36,322 nucleotides of DNA from Betaproteobacteria bacterium (lineage in GTDB: Bacteria > Pseudomonadota > Gammaproteobacteria > Burkholderiales > Burkholderiaceae_C). Location: positions 1 to 36,322 of the forward strand of contig JANYKR010000227.1 of the NCBI GenBank assembly GCA_025358155.1, read 5' to 3'. The notes under the pieces were generated by a model that did not search any database, was not told where the DNA came from, and saw nothing but the letters and a program-made list of their open reading frames with translations. The translations under genes were made by a program, and so were the position numbers. Below, piece after piece: positions 1 through 8,945 of this stretch. How positions within the stretch are numbered: the first letter of the stretch is position 1; every line of letters starts with the position of its first letter.

Positions 1-749
1 GTCAGCCCGGCGCCCAGCTGCGACTGCGCCAGTCCCAGCAGGGCCACGCAATCGCTCAGGGCCTGGCAGCTGCACAAGGCGGTGATGCTGGCAGCGGGTT
101 GCGGGTAGAGCTTGAGCGTTGCGGCGGTGATGATGCCCAGCGTGCCCTCGCTACCGATGAACAGGTCACGCAGGTCGTAGCCGGTGTTGTCCTTGCGCAA
201 GCCGCTCAGGCCGTTCCAGATCTCGCCGCCGGCGGTCACCACTTCCAGCCCCAGGCACAGCTCGCGGGCATTGCCAAAGCGCAGCACCTGGGTGCCCCCC
301 GCATTGGTCGCCAGGTTGCCGCCGATGGTGCAACTGCCCTCGGCCGCGAGGCTGAGCGGAAACAACAGGCCCGCATCGGCAGCAGCCTGCTGCACGGTTT
401 GCAGCACGCAACCGGCCTCCACCGTCATCGCCAGATTCTCGCGATCGATGCTGCGCACCCGGTTCAGCCGGGCCAGGCTCAGCAGCACCTGGCTGCCGCT
501 GGCATCGGGCACACCACCGCCCACCAGGCCGGTGTTGCCTCCTTGCGGTACCAGCGAGACGCCGTGGCGGGCGCAGGCCTGCACCACGGCCGCCACTTCA
601 GCGGCAGTGCCGGGCCGAACGACAGCCAGGGCCTTGCCGAACCAGCGCTTGCGCCAATCGTTTTGCCAGGCCGACAGGTCACCCTCGGTCAGGACCTGGG
701 TGCTGCCCAACAGGGCGCGCAACTCACCGAGCAACGCGCCGGGGCTCAT
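1..749 (-). CDS. FAD-linked oxidase / 2-hydroxyacid dehydrogenase (C-terminus beyond window)
   Basis: The first about 249 residues of a FAD-dependent oxidoreductase of the FAD_binding_4 (PCMH-type) family, which oxidises 2-hydroxyacids such as D-2-hydroxyglutarate, D-lactate or glycolate. Visible family marks are the FAD-pyrophosphate motif PQGGNTGLVGGG near residue 65 and KDNTGYDLRDLFIGSEGTLG near residue 205, which together resemble the D-2-hydroxyglutarate dehydrogenase/GlcD group most. The substrate-binding C-terminal domain lies outside the window. The ATG at 749 is favoured because it overlaps the stop of the upstream DUF2069 gene in an ATGA (746-749), suggesting translational coupling. 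The exact substrate cannot be told from this part. Confidence 0.85.
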   Translation of the reverse strand, partial: MSPGALLGELRALLGSTQVLTEGDLSAWQNDWRKRWFGKALAVVRPGTAAEVAAVVQACARHGVSLVPQGGNTGLVGGGVPDASGSQVLLSLARLNRVRSIDRENLAMTVEAGCVLQTVQQAAADAGLLFPLSLAAEGSCTIGGNLATNAGGTQVLRFGNARELCLGLEVVTAGGEIWNGLSGLRKDNTGYDLRDLFIGSEGTLGIITAATLKLYPQPAASITALCSCQALSDCVALLGLAQSQLGAGL

Positions 750-1204
750 GCGGTGACTTCGACCGGCCGGGCCGGGTGCCGCAAGCGCCAGCGCACATTG
801 GCGGCGCAGGCTGCAAACAAGACCGTGCACAGCGCCACCTGGCCCCAGGCCAGGGCTTCGGTCAGGCCCAGCGGCGCGCCCGGTGGCAAACCCGTGGCCC
901 GCACGATGCCCTCGGTGAAATAAAGCCACACGAGCAAGCTGACCCAGCGGTAGGTGTAGAGGCGGTGCTTCATCAGGCCGGCCAGCGGCAGCAACAAGGG
1001 CAGAACCTTGAGCACCAGCCAGCGCGAGCCGGTGGGTGCCAGCCACAATTCCCAGGCCAGACCCAGCGCGATCAGGCCCAGCACAGCGCCCACGGCGGCA
1101 GCGCGGGTGGCCCGCACAAAATTGTGTGGAAGCGGCTGAAAAGCCGGTTCGGCCTGGACTGCAGCGGTGCTGGGTAGCGGGAGTTCGGTCACGGCTGGCA
1201 TCAT
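746..1204 (-). CDS. DUF2069 family membrane protein
   Basis: A 152-residue integral membrane protein of unknown function. A soluble N-terminus of about 30 residues is followed by roughly four hydrophobic segments: one near residues 35-52, the LVLKVLPLLLPLAGL segment, WVSLLVWLYFTEGIVRA, and a C-terminal one containing VALCTVLFAACAANV. The KHRLYTYRW loop and the YFTEGIVRA segment are characteristic of DUF2069. The start is one of two adjacent ATG codons (1204 or 1201). Its stop overlaps the start of the FAD oxidase gene by 4 bases, so the two form an operon. Only 6 bases separate it from the divergent YihY gene, so promoters for both genes must overlap coding sequence, or one start lies further in. 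Confidence 0.8.
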   Translation of the reverse strand: MMPAVTELPLPSTAAVQAEPAFQPLPHNFVRATRAAAVGAVLGLIALGLAWELWLAPTGSRWLVLKVLPLLLPLAGLMKHRLYTYRWVSLLVWLYFTEGIVRATGLPPGAPLGLTEALAWGQVALCTVLFAACAANVRWRLRHPARPVEVTA

Positions 1205-1210
1205 AGACGG

Positions 1211-2443
1211 ATGAATTTGACCCCCTTGGCCGCAAGCCCGCCTCGCCTGAGCCCGGCTGGCCTGGCCCATGTGCTGCGTGACTGGCCCTGGCTGGCCACG
1301 CTGCGCACGCTGCGCCGGCGCTTTCGCGAGGACCACCTGGCCCTGACCGCCAGCAGCCTGACTTTCACCACCCTGATCAGCCTGGTGCCGCTGGTGACGG
1401 TGATGCTGGCCTTGTTCACTGCCTTCCCGATGTTTGCGCGCTTCCAGGTCGCGTTGCAGCAGTATCTTCTGCAAAGCCTGGTGCCCGACAACATCGCCCG
1501 ACCGGTGCTGATGACCTTGACCCAGTTTGCCGGCCAGGCCAACAAGCTGGGTTCAGTCGGGTTGGTGGTGCTGGGCCTGACGGCGCTGGCACTGATGTTC
1601 ACGATTGACCGCACCCTCAACGGGATCTGGCGCGTGCCCAAGCCAAGACCGCTGGCCCAGCGGGTGCTGGTGTACTGGTCGGCGCTCACCCTCGGCCCTT
1701 TGGTGTTGGGCGCCAGCCTGTCTCTCACTTCGCTGGCGCTGTCGGCGTCAAGCGGAATCATCAATGCCTTGCCGGGCGCCTTGAGGCTGCTGTTGGGTGT
1801 CATCGAGTTTGGCCTGCTGGCGGGCAGCGCGGCGGCCTTGTACCGCTTTGTGCCCAACACCCATGTGCGCTGGCAGCACGCCTGGGCGGGCGGGGTGTTT
1901 GTCGCCATCGGCTTTGAGCTGGCCAAGCGCGGCCTGGTCTGGTATGTCACGCTGGTGCCGACCTATTCTGTGCTGTACGGCGCCTTTGCTTCCTTGCCGA
2001 TCCTGCTGTTGTGGGTCTACCTGAGCTGGGTGATCGTGTTGCTGGGCGCGGTGATCGCCGCCTACGCGCCCAGCCTGGCGATGCGGGTGGTGCGCCTGCC
2101 CGACCGCCCGGGTGAAAAATTTGCGTTGGCGGTGGCCCTGCTGCAGCACTTGAACCAGTCGCGCAGCAGCGAGCAACCGGGCCTCAGTGCCGAAGCGCTG
2201 GCGGGCGAGTTGCGTATCGACCCCTTGCAGGTGCAGCCGGTGCTCGAGACCTTGCGCAGCTTGGGCTGGTGTGGCCGGCTGGACGAGTCCGGCGCCCAGC
2301 GCCATGTGCTGCTGATCAACCCGGCCAACACTTTGGCCCTGCCCCTGCTCGACACTTTGCTGCTGCGCGAGCAGCGCGTGTCCCAAGGCTTCCGGCGCCG
2401 CACCGGGCTGGCCAGCTTGACGGTGGCTGACTTGCTGGCCTGA
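1211..2443 (+). CDS. YihY/BrkB family inner-membrane protein
   Basis: A 410-residue protein of the YihY/virulence factor BrkB family, once misnamed ribonuclease BN. The signature stretch FREDHLALTASSLTFTTL is followed by LVPLVTVMLALFTAFPMF near residues 35-75. About six transmembrane helices follow up to residue 290. The C-terminal 110 residues are soluble and look like a winged-helix fold (GLSAEALAGELRIDPLQVQ), as in other proteobacterial members. The cellular role of the family is not settled. The ATG at 1211 gives a longer N-terminus than usual; a GTG at 1271 is a plausible alternative and would leave room for a divergent promoter. It is divergent from DUF2069, and hrpA follows on the same strand after 74 bases. 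Confidence 0.85.
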   Translation: MNLTPLAASPPRLSPAGLAHVLRDWPWLATLRTLRRRFREDHLALTASSLTFTTLISLVPLVTVMLALFTAFPMFARFQVALQQYLLQSLVPDNIARPVLMTLTQFAGQANKLGSVGLVVLGLTALALMFTIDRTLNGIWRVPKPRPLAQRVLVYWSALTLGPLVLGASLSLTSLALSASSGIINALPGALRLLLGVIEFGLLAGSAAALYRFVPNTHVRWQHAWAGGVFVAIGFELAKRGLVWYVTLVPTYSVLYGAFASLPILLLWVYLSWVIVLLGAVIAAYAPSLAMRVVRLPDRPGEKFALAVALLQHLNQSRSSEQPGLSAEALAGELRIDPLQVQPVLETLRSLGWCGRLDESGAQRHVLLINPANTLALPLLDTLLLREQRVSQGFRRRTGLASLTVADLLA

Positions 2444-2502
2444 GGTGCCGCAGCCCGGGTTGCTCGCCAGTCTTGCCCGCCCGCCGGGCACGCCCGCCCG
2501 GG

Positions 2503-2508
2503 GATAAT
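2503..2508 (+). promoter_or_regulatory. -10-like hexamer GATAAT before hrpA
   Basis: GATAAT matches the sigma-70 -10 consensus TATAAT in five of six positions and lies 9 bases before the GTG start of hrpA. Transcription would begin at or just before the start codon, so the mRNA would be leaderless or nearly so. No good -35 hexamer at 16-18 bases spacing was found. Several other genes in the window show the same arrangement. Confidence 0.4.
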
Positions 2509-2517
2509 CTCTCGCCT

Positions 2518-5500
2518 GTGAACCCGCCTGCCGCCCCGGCGCGCCCACCCCGACCCGATCACCCTGACCGCCCGGCCAGGCGCGAGCGGCCACCGCGGGT
2601 GGCAACGCCCATCCCCCCCATTACCTACCCCGAATCGCTGCCGGTCTCAGCCCGGCGCGAGGAGATTGCGCACGCCATGCGCGACCACCCTGTGGTGATC
2701 GTCTGCGGCGAGACCGGCTCGGGCAAGACCACCCAGCTGCCCAAGATCGCACTCGAACTCGGGCGCGGCATCGGCGCTGGCGGCCGTGGTCTGATCGGCC
2801 ACACCCAGCCGCGCCGGCTGGCCGCCACCAGCGTGGCCAAGCGCATCGCCGACGAGCTGAAATCGACGCTGGGCGAGGTGGTGGGCTACAAGGTGCGCTT
2901 CCAGGACCGGCTGCAGCCCGGTGCCAGCGTCAAGCTGATGACCGACGGCATCCTGCTGGCCGAGACCCAGGGCGACCCCGACCTGCGCCAGTACGACACG
3001 CTGATCATCGACGAGGCGCATGAGCGCAGCCTCAACATCGATTTTCTGCTCGGCTACCTGCGCCAGCTGTTGCCGCGCCGGCCAGATTTGAAGGTGGTCG
3101 TCACCTCGGCCACGATCGATGCTGACCGCTTTGCCAGGCACTTTGCCGGGCGCGACGGGCCGGCGCCAGTGATCCAGGTCAGCGGGCGCTTGTTCCCTGT
3201 GGAGCAGCGCTGGCGCCAGTTCGAAGACAAACGCGACTACGGCCTCGACGAAGCCATTGCCGACGCGGTGGACGAGCTTTGGCGTGATGGCTCGGGCGAC
3301 ATCCTGGTCTTCCTGCCCGGTGAGCGCGAGATCCGCGACGCCGCCGACCACCTGCGCAAACACCTCGCCCAACAGCACAAAGGTGGCCCGCAGCCGCAGA
3401 TCATGCCGCTGTTTGCACGCCTGTCGCAGGCCGAGCAAGAGGCGGTGTTCGAGCCAGGCAACGGCCGGCGCATCGTGCTGGCCACCAACGTGGCCGAGAC
3501 CTCGCTGACGGTGCCCGGCATCCGCTACGTGATCGACAGCGGGTTGGCGCGGGTCAAGCGCTACAGCTACCGCACCAAGGTCGAGCAGTTGCAGGTCGAG
3601 GCCATCAGCCAGGCAGCGGCCAACCAGCGCGCCGGCCGTTGTGGCCGGGTGGCCAACGGCATCTGCATCCGGCTCTACGACGAGAAGGATTACACCAGCC
3701 GGCCCAGGTTCACCGATCCCGAGATCCTGCGCTCGTCGCTGGCCGGCGTGATCCTGCGCATGAAGAGCCTGCGCCTGGGCACGGTCGAGCAGTTTCCGTT
3801 TCTGGAGGCGCCGCGCCCCAAGGCGATCGCCGACGGCTACGACCTGCTGGGCGAGCTGGGTGCGGTAGACGACGACCTTTCGCTGACGCCCATTGGCCAG
3901 GAGTTGAGCCGCTTGCCGCTGGACCCGCGGGTGGGCCGCATGATCCTGGAGGCGCGCAACCGCGAGGCCCTCAACGAGGTGCTGATCATCGCCAGCGCGC
4001 TGAGTGTGCAGGACGTGCGCGACCGGCCGATGGAGGCCGCCCAGGCGGCTGACGAACAGCACAAGAAGTTCGACGACGAGAAGTCGGAGTTCATGGGCTA
4101 CTTGAAGCTGTGGGACTGGATCGAAGCAGGGCGCGGCGTACACGGCCATCCGGCGACCAAGACGGCGGAGGCCACGGGCCATCGCGGACTCAAGCCAGCG
4201 CCCGCCCTCATCGACAGTCACAAGCTCAGCAACCGCCAGCAAGAGCAACGCCTGCGCGAGAGCTTCGTCAATCCGCGCCGGGTGCGTGAATGGCGCGACA
4301 TCCACAGCCAGCTGCACACCGTGGTGGCCGAGCATGGCTGGCGGCTGAACGGCAGCGCCGCCACGTTTGAGCAAATCCATCTGGCGATGCTGGCCGGGCT
4401 GCTGGGCAATGTGGGTTGCAAGAGCGACGACGAGGACTGGTACCTGGGTGCACGCGGCATCAAGTTCTGGCGTCACCCGGGCGCGCACCTCAGCAAGAAG
4501 CCCGGCCGCTGGCTGATCTCGGCCGAGCTGGTCGAGACAACAAAGCTCTACGGCCGGGGCTTGGCCGCGATCGATCCGGCCTGGATCCCAGGTGTGGCCG
4601 GCCATTTGCTCAAGCTGCAACTGCTGGAGCCGCATTGGGAGAAAAAAGCCGCGGAGGTGGTGGCGCTGCAGCGTGCCACGCTCTACGGTATCGTGGTCTA
4701 CAACAACCGGCGGGTCAACTTCGGCAATGTCGACCCCAAGGCGGCCCGTGAGATCTTCATCCGCAGCGCCTTGGTCGAGCACGACTGGGACAGCCACCTG
4801 CCGTTTCTGGCGCACAACCGCAAGCTGCTGGCCCAGGTCGAAGAGCTGGAGCACAAAAGCCGGCGCCAGGACGTGCTGGTCGATGACGAGCTGATCTACG
4901 CCTTCTATGACCAACTGCTGCCGGCCGACGTGCACTCGGGCGCCACGCTGGAGCGCTGGGTCAGGTTTGAGAGCCGCCACAACCCCAAGGTCTTGCAGCT
5001 CACCCGTGACGAGCTGATGCGCCACGAGGCCGCCGGCATCACCGGTGCCGCCTTCCCCAAGACGCTGCGCCTGGGCGGGGTGGACTGTGCGGTGACCTAC
5101 CTGCACGAGCCGGGTGATGCGAAAGACGGCGTGACCGTGACCGTGCCGATCTACGCCCTGAACCAGGTCAGCGAGGAGCGCTGTGAATGGCTGGTGCCCG
5201 GTATGCTGTCGGCCAAGCTCACCGCGCTGCTCAAAAGCCTGCACCAGCGGCCGCGCTCCAGGCTGGTGCCGCTGCCCGACTTTGTGGCCGGGTTCATCAG
5301 CGCGCACCCGTTTGGCCAGGGCACGCTGATGGACGTGTTGCTGAAAGCCGTGCGTGAGCGCAGCCAGATCGACGTCATGCGCAACGACTTCAAGCTCGAC
5401 ATGTTGCTGGCGCACCAGTTCATGAACTTTCGGGTGGTGGACGACAACGGCCGGCAGCTCGGCATGGGCCGCCACCTGGCCACGCTCAAGGCCGAGCTGG

Positions 5501-6579
5501 GCGGGCAGGCGAGGTCGGCATTCCAGGCGCTGGCCGCGCTCAAGCTGGGCAGCAGCCTGGCAGCCCCAGCCGTCTCCCCGGGCGCATGGACCGGTCCCGC
5601 AGGCGCTCCGGCTGGCGCAGCGCGGCCATCAGCGGCGCCAAGCCCGGTTGGCCGGCCCGATCAAAAACGGCCAGGGCATAGCGCCCAGACCACCGCTGCA
5701 CCTCCGGCCACCCCTGCCACCCCTGCCGCCCCGGTCGCCTACACCGCCTGGACTTTCGGTGAGCTGCCCGAGCTGATGGAGATCCACAAAGCCGGCCAGG
5801 TGCTGATCGGCTTTCCGGCGCTGATCGACAAGGGCAGCCATGTCGAAATTGAGGTTTTTGACGAGCCTGACGGTGCAGCGACCCAGCACCGCGCCGGCTT
5901 GCGCCGGCTGGTGGCACTGGCCATCCGGGAGCCGCTGAAGTACCTGGAAAAAAACATCCCCGATCTGGTCAAGATGGCCACTGCTTACATGCCACTCGGC
6001 AGCGCCGACGAACTGCGCGCCCAGATCATCGAGCTGGCACTCGACCGGGCGTTTCTGGCCGAGCCGCTGCCGGCAGACGCTGCGGCCTTTGCGGCCCGCC
6101 TCATCGAGGGACGCAGCCGGCTCAACCTGATCGCGCAGGAGGTGGCGCGGCTGGCCGGCGTGTTGCTGGTCGAGTTTGCCGTTGCCCAGCGCAAGCTCAA
6201 AGACAGCCGCCCACCCAAGGAGGTGGCCGATGACGTGGCCGGCCAGTTGCAGCGCTTGATGCCCAAGCGCTTTTTGCTGCACGCGCCCTACGCCCAGCTG
6301 CAGCACACCGCGCGTTACCTCAAGGCCATCACGCTGCGGCTGGACAAGCAGCGCGCCGACCCGGCCCGCGACGCCCAGCGGCTGACTGAGCTGCGCCCGC
6401 TGGAGCAGCGCTTTTTGCGCCGGCTGATCGACCAGAAAGGCGTGGCCGATGCCCGGCTCGACGAGTACCGCTGGCTGGTCGAAGAGCTGCGGGTCAGCTT
6501 CTTCGCCCAGGAGCTGCGCACGCCGCAGCCGGTGAGCGTCAAGCGGCTGGACAAGGCCTGGCAGCAGCTGAGCAGCTGA
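2518..6579 (+). CDS. hrpA: ATP-dependent RNA helicase HrpA (DEAH box)
   Basis: A cytoplasmic DEAH-box helicase of 1353 residues, close to the usual 1300 of HrpA, which acts on RNA and rescues stalled ribosomes in E. coli. Motifs in order: Walker A GETGSGKTTQLPK (about residue 62), DEAH in IIDEAHERSLN (about 165), SAT in VTSATIDADR (about 198), and motif VI QRAGRCGR (about 370). HA2 and OB-fold regions follow, then the long DUF3418 C-terminus. Two poorly conserved insertions are visible: residues about 540-570, and a Pro/Ala-rich linker at about 1015-1080 (5560-5750). The GTG at 2518 is chosen because upstream in-frame codons run through a promoter-like hexamer; an upstream TTG at 2473 is less likely. 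It is convergent with trpB. Confidence 0.95.
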   Translation: MNPPAAPARPPRPDHPDRPARRERPPRVATPIPPITYPESLPVSARREEIAHAMRDHPVVIVCGETGSGKTTQLPKIALELGRGIGAGGRGLIGHTQPRRLAATSVAKRIADELKSTLGEVVGYKVRFQDRLQPGASVKLMTDGILLAETQGDPDLRQYDTLIIDEAHERSLNIDFLLGYLRQLLPRRPDLKVVVTSATIDADRFARHFAGRDGPAPVIQVSGRLFPVEQRWRQFEDKRDYGLDEAIADAVDELWRDGSGDILVFLPGEREIRDAADHLRKHLAQQHKGGPQPQIMPLFARLSQAEQEAVFEPGNGRRIVLATNVAETSLTVPGIRYVIDSGLARVKRYSYRTKVEQLQVEAISQAAANQRAGRCGRVANGICIRLYDEKDYTSRPRFTDPEILRSSLAGVILRMKSLRLGTVEQFPFLEAPRPKAIADGYDLLGELGAVDDDLSLTPIGQELSRLPLDPRVGRMILEARNREALNEVLIIASALSVQDVRDRPMEAAQAADEQHKKFDDEKSEFMGYLKLWDWIEAGRGVHGHPATKTAEATGHRGLKPAPALIDSHKLSNRQQEQRLRESFVNPRRVREWRDIHSQLHTVVAEHGWRLNGSAATFEQIHLAMLAGLLGNVGCKSDDEDWYLGARGIKFWRHPGAHLSKKPGRWLISAELVETTKLYGRGLAAIDPAWIPGVAGHLLKLQLLEPHWEKKAAEVVALQRATLYGIVVYNNRRVNFGNVDPKAAREIFIRSALVEHDWDSHLPFLAHNRKLLAQVEELEHKSRRQDVLVDDELIYAFYDQLLPADVHSGATLERWVRFESRHNPKVLQLTRDELMRHEAAGITGAAFPKTLRLGGVDCAVTYLHEPGDAKDGVTVTVPIYALNQVSEERCEWLVPGMLSAKLTALLKSLHQRPRSRLVPLPDFVAGFISAHPFGQGTLMDVLLKAVRERSQIDVMRNDFKLDMLLAHQFMNFRVVDDNGRQLGMGRHLATLKAELGGQARSAFQALAALKLGSSLAAPAVSPGAWTGPAGAPAGAARPSAAPSPVGRPDQKRPGHSAQTTAAPPATPATPAAPVAYTAWTFGELPELMEIHKAGQVLIGFPALIDKGSHVEIEVFDEPDGAATQHRAGLRRLVALAIREPLKYLEKNIPDLVKMATAYMPLGSADELRAQIIELALDRAFLAEPLPADAAAFAARLIEGRSRLNLIAQEVARLAGVLLVEFAVAQRKLKDSRPPKEVADDVAGQLQRLMPKRFLLHAPYAQLQHTARYLKAITLRLDKQRADPARDAQRLTELRPLEQRFLRRLIDQKGVADARLDEYRWLVEELRVSFFAQELRTPQPVSVKRLDKAWQQLSS

Positions 6580-6597
6580 GCGCCGGCCTCAGGCGCT
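6579..6597. terminator. Weak hairpin between convergent hrpA and trpB
   Basis: AGCGCC (6579-6584) and GGCGCT (6592-6597) can form a six-base-pair stem with a 7-base loop in the 48-base gap between the two convergent stops. There is no T-tract on either side, so any terminator function is weak or factor-dependent. Confidence 0.25.
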
Positions 6598-6627
6598 GGC
6601 CAGCGTCAATCCGCCGCCGCCAGGGCA

Positions 6628-8004
6628 TCAAGCCGGCACCGACGGCAGCCCCGACAGCGCCATCGCCAGCTCTTCCTCGCTGTAGCTCTGGTCGGTCAGC
6701 TTGCCGGCAAAGTAGTTGCTGTAGGCCGCCATGTCGAAGTGGCCGTGGCCGCAGAGGTTGAACAGGATAACCTCGCTCTTGCCTTCGGCTTTGCAGCGCA
6801 GGGCTTCGACGATCGCGCCCTTGACGGCATGGTTGGCCTCGGGCGCGGGCACGATGCCCTCGGCCCGGGCAAACAGCACGCCGGCCTCGAAACACGCGAC
6901 CTGGTGGTAAGCGGTGGCCTCCAGCAGCCCCAGCTCCCTCAGGTGGCTGACCATCGGCGCCATGCCGTGGTAGCGCAGGCCGCCGGCATGAAAACCCGGC
7001 GGCGTGAAGGTGCTGCCCAGGGTGTGCATCTTGGTCAACGGCGTCATGTGGCCGGTGTCGCCAAAGTCGTAGGCGTACTTGCCGCGGGTCAGTGACGGGC
7101 AGGCGGCGGGCTCGACCGCCACGATGCGGCGCTGCTTGGTCTTGCCGCCGCCGCGCAACTGCTGGCCGATGAACGGGAACGCGATGCCGGCAAAGTTGCT
7201 GCCACCGCCGGTGCAGCCGACGATCACGTCGGGGTCGTCGCCGGCCATCTCCAGCTGCAGCATCGCCTCCTGGCCGATGATGGTCTGGTGCATCAGCACA
7301 TGGTTGAGCACCGAGCCCAGCGCGTATTTGGTGTCGTCGTGGGTGGCGGCGATCTCCACCGCCTCGCTGATCGCGATGCCCAGCGAGCCGGGGTGATCGG
7401 GCCGGCCGGCCAGCACGCTGCGGCCGTACTGCGTCTCCATCGACGGGCTGGCGATGCAGCGCGCGCCGTAAGTCTCCATCAGCGCGCGGCGGTAGGGCTT
7501 CTGGTCGTAGCTGACGCGCACCTGGAACACGGTGACATCCAAGCCGAACAGGTTGCCGGCAAACGCCAGCGACGAGCCCCACTGGCCGGCGCCGGTCTCG
7601 GTGGTGAGCTTCTTGATGCCGGCCTGGGCGTTGTACCAGGCCTGCGGCACGGCGGTATTGGGCTTGTGGCTGCCGGCGGGCGACACCCCTTCGTACTTGT
7701 AGTAGATCCTGGCGGGGGTGCCGAGTGCCTTTTCAAGCCGGTGGGCGCGGAACAGCGGCGCTGGCCGCCAGAGCTTGAAGACTTCGCGCACCGGCTCGGG
7801 GATCGGCACCTCACGCTCGGTGGATACCTCCTGCATGATCAGCTCCATCGGGAACAGCGGTGCCAGGTCGTCCGGGCCGATCGGCTGCAGCGTGCCGGGG
7901 TGCAGCACCGCCGGTGCCGGGCGGGGCAGGTCGGCGGCGATGTTGTACCAGTGCGTAGGCATGCGGCTGGCGTCGAGCGGGTACTGGGTGGCGCTGGGGT
8001 TCAT
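6628..8004 (-). CDS. trpB: Tryptophan synthase beta chain, TrpB2 type
   Basis: A 458-residue PLP enzyme that condenses indole with L-serine to form tryptophan. The PLP lysine is K114 in GSHKPNT. ETGAGQWGSSLAFAG and the phosphate-binding loop GCTGGGSNF follow, and CGHGHFDM lies near the C-terminus. The length of about 458 residues and the SPAGSHKPN form mark the TrpB2 class rather than classical TrpB1 (about 400 residues, usually next to trpA). There is no trpA beside it; TrpB2 proteins often occur alone and may salvage free indole or act on related substrates. The ATG at 8004 is fixed by a strong Shine-Dalgarno AAGGAG 7 bases upstream. It lies alone on the minus strand, divergent from cheZ. 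Confidence 0.92.
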   Translation of the reverse strand: MNPSATQYPLDASRMPTHWYNIAADLPRPAPAVLHPGTLQPIGPDDLAPLFPMELIMQEVSTEREVPIPEPVREVFKLWRPAPLFRAHRLEKALGTPARIYYKYEGVSPAGSHKPNTAVPQAWYNAQAGIKKLTTETGAGQWGSSLAFAGNLFGLDVTVFQVRVSYDQKPYRRALMETYGARCIASPSMETQYGRSVLAGRPDHPGSLGIAISEAVEIAATHDDTKYALGSVLNHVLMHQTIIGQEAMLQLEMAGDDPDVIVGCTGGGSNFAGIAFPFIGQQLRGGGKTKQRRIVAVEPAACPSLTRGKYAYDFGDTGHMTPLTKMHTLGSTFTPPGFHAGGLRYHGMAPMVSHLRELGLLEATAYHQVACFEAGVLFARAEGIVPAPEANHAVKGAIVEALRCKAEGKSEVILFNLCGHGHFDMAAYSNYFAGKLTDQSYSEEELAMALSGLPSVPA

Positions 8005-8011
8005 GAGACGG

Positions 8012-8017
8012 CTCCTT
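8012..8017 (-). promoter_or_regulatory. Strong ribosome binding site for trpB
   Basis: On the minus strand this reads AAGGAG, the Shine-Dalgarno core, 7 bases before the ATG at 8004. It decides the start against the open frame that extends further upstream to 8127. It stands out in a window where many genes lack a recognisable site. Confidence 0.8.
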
Positions 8018-8164
8018 GGGTTGGACGGGCCAACCATGCTAGGCCGACCGGGTGCCTGTAGCCAAGCCGGGCTAGCCCGCAGGCCGAGCGTCGCCGGGTG
8101 TGCCGCCGGGCAGGCGCGCAACCGCAACGGTGAGGCTGTGCGCGCATTGACCCAAAAAGGCCGA

Positions 8165-8192
8165 TCAAGAACCGGCCCGGGTGTGCCGATAC
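8165..8192 (+). promoter_or_regulatory. Sigma-28 (FliA) flagellar promoter for cheZ
   Basis: TCAAGAAC (8165-8172), a 12-base spacer, and GCCGATAC (8185-8192) match the flagellar sigma-28 promoter pattern (TAAAGTTT-N11-GCCGATAA in E. coli; TCAAG...GCCGATA in pseudomonads). The -10 element matches seven of eight bases. Transcription would start near 8199, giving a leader of about 90 bases before cheZ at 8292. This places cheZ in the late flagellar/chemotaxis regulon although no motility gene is adjacent. Confidence 0.7.
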
Positions 8193-8291
8193 AAGATCAC
8201 GGTACAGGTGCGCCCGCCGCGGTGGCCTGAGGGCCGCTGCTGCCGAGGCGGCCAGACCGACAACCGATCCTGTTCTTGAGAGAGCGCCGCC

Positions 8292-8897
8292 GTGAGTGAC
8301 ATGTCAGCAGGTCAGGATGCACTGGATCAACTCGAGGAGCGGGTGCGTTTGCTCGGCGGTACTTTGGCCGAGCTGGGCTGGGACGCCGCTTTTCACCAAT
8401 TGGCCGACGAATTGCCCGATGCGCGCGAACGGCTGGCCTATGTCGGCCAGATGACCGAGGCAGCGGCTACCCGGGTGCTCAACCTGGTCGACGCTGCGCT
8501 GCTGGACTGCAAGCCCGCAGCCGACCAGGCCGATGCACTGTCGCTGCGGCTTGCAGCCCTTTCAGAGCACCCGGCGCTGGGTGTGGGCGAGGCGCGGGCC
8601 GCGCTGGGCGAGGCCGCTGCCGTGCTGCAGCAGCAAGCCGAGTTGGCACGCCAGCAGTGCAGCGTACTCAGCGACATCATGATGGCGCAGGATTTTCAAG
8701 ACCTGTCGGGCCAGGTGATCAAGAAGGTGGTGCAGATCATCAGCCACGCCGAGCAGCAATTGCGGCAACTGCTGGCGCAGTGCGAGGGCAGGGGCTTGTC
8801 GACGGCAGAGTTCAATCCGCTGCAAGGGCCGCAAGTGCCCTACAAGGCGGTGAACCAGGAGGATGTGGATGCGCTGATGGCCTCGATGGGCTTTTAG
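8292..8897 (+). CDS. cheZ: Chemotaxis protein phosphatase CheZ
   Basis: A 201-residue cytoplasmic phosphatase that removes phosphate from CheY-P and so sets the switching rate of the flagellar motor. The long helical-hairpin protein contains the signature DIMMAQDFQDLSGQVIKK; D137 and Q141 correspond to the CheY-P-contacting Asp and catalytic Gln of E. coli CheZ. The C-terminus NQEDVDALMASMGF is the CheY-binding tail. Start: GTG at 8292, with GAGAGAG about 7 bases upstream; an ATG at 8301 is an alternative. It stands alone, with no cheY or flagellar genes in the window, but has its own FliA-type promoter. Confidence 0.93.
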   Translation: MSDMSAGQDALDQLEERVRLLGGTLAELGWDAAFHQLADELPDARERLAYVGQMTEAAATRVLNLVDAALLDCKPAADQADALSLRLAALSEHPALGVGEARAALGEAAAVLQQQAELARQQCSVLSDIMMAQDFQDLSGQVIKKVVQIISHAEQQLRQLLAQCEGRGLSTAEFNPLQGPQVPYKAVNQEDVDALMASMGF

Positions 8898-8945
8898 TGC
8901 AGAGATCCACACAGCATCGACCGTTGCACCGGGCCGCCGGCGGGC

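Noticed and set aside
99-923. Plus-strand open frame of 274 codons at the left end
   Set aside because: Antisense to the FAD oxidase and DUF2069 genes, whose motifs are intact on the minus strand.
2473-2517. TTG start at 2473 for hrpA
   Set aside because: The extra codons run through a -10-like hexamer and add a non-conserved Arg/Pro-rich tail; the GTG at 2518 is more plausible.
2647-5475. Long open minus-strand frame (over 900 codons) antisense to hrpA
   Set aside because: It is a by-product of high GC and strong third-position bias opposite hrpA; it has no family motifs and the sense frame carries every helicase motif.
8562-8912. Minus-strand frame opposite cheZ
   Set aside because: Antisense shadow; the CheZ signature is on the plus strand.
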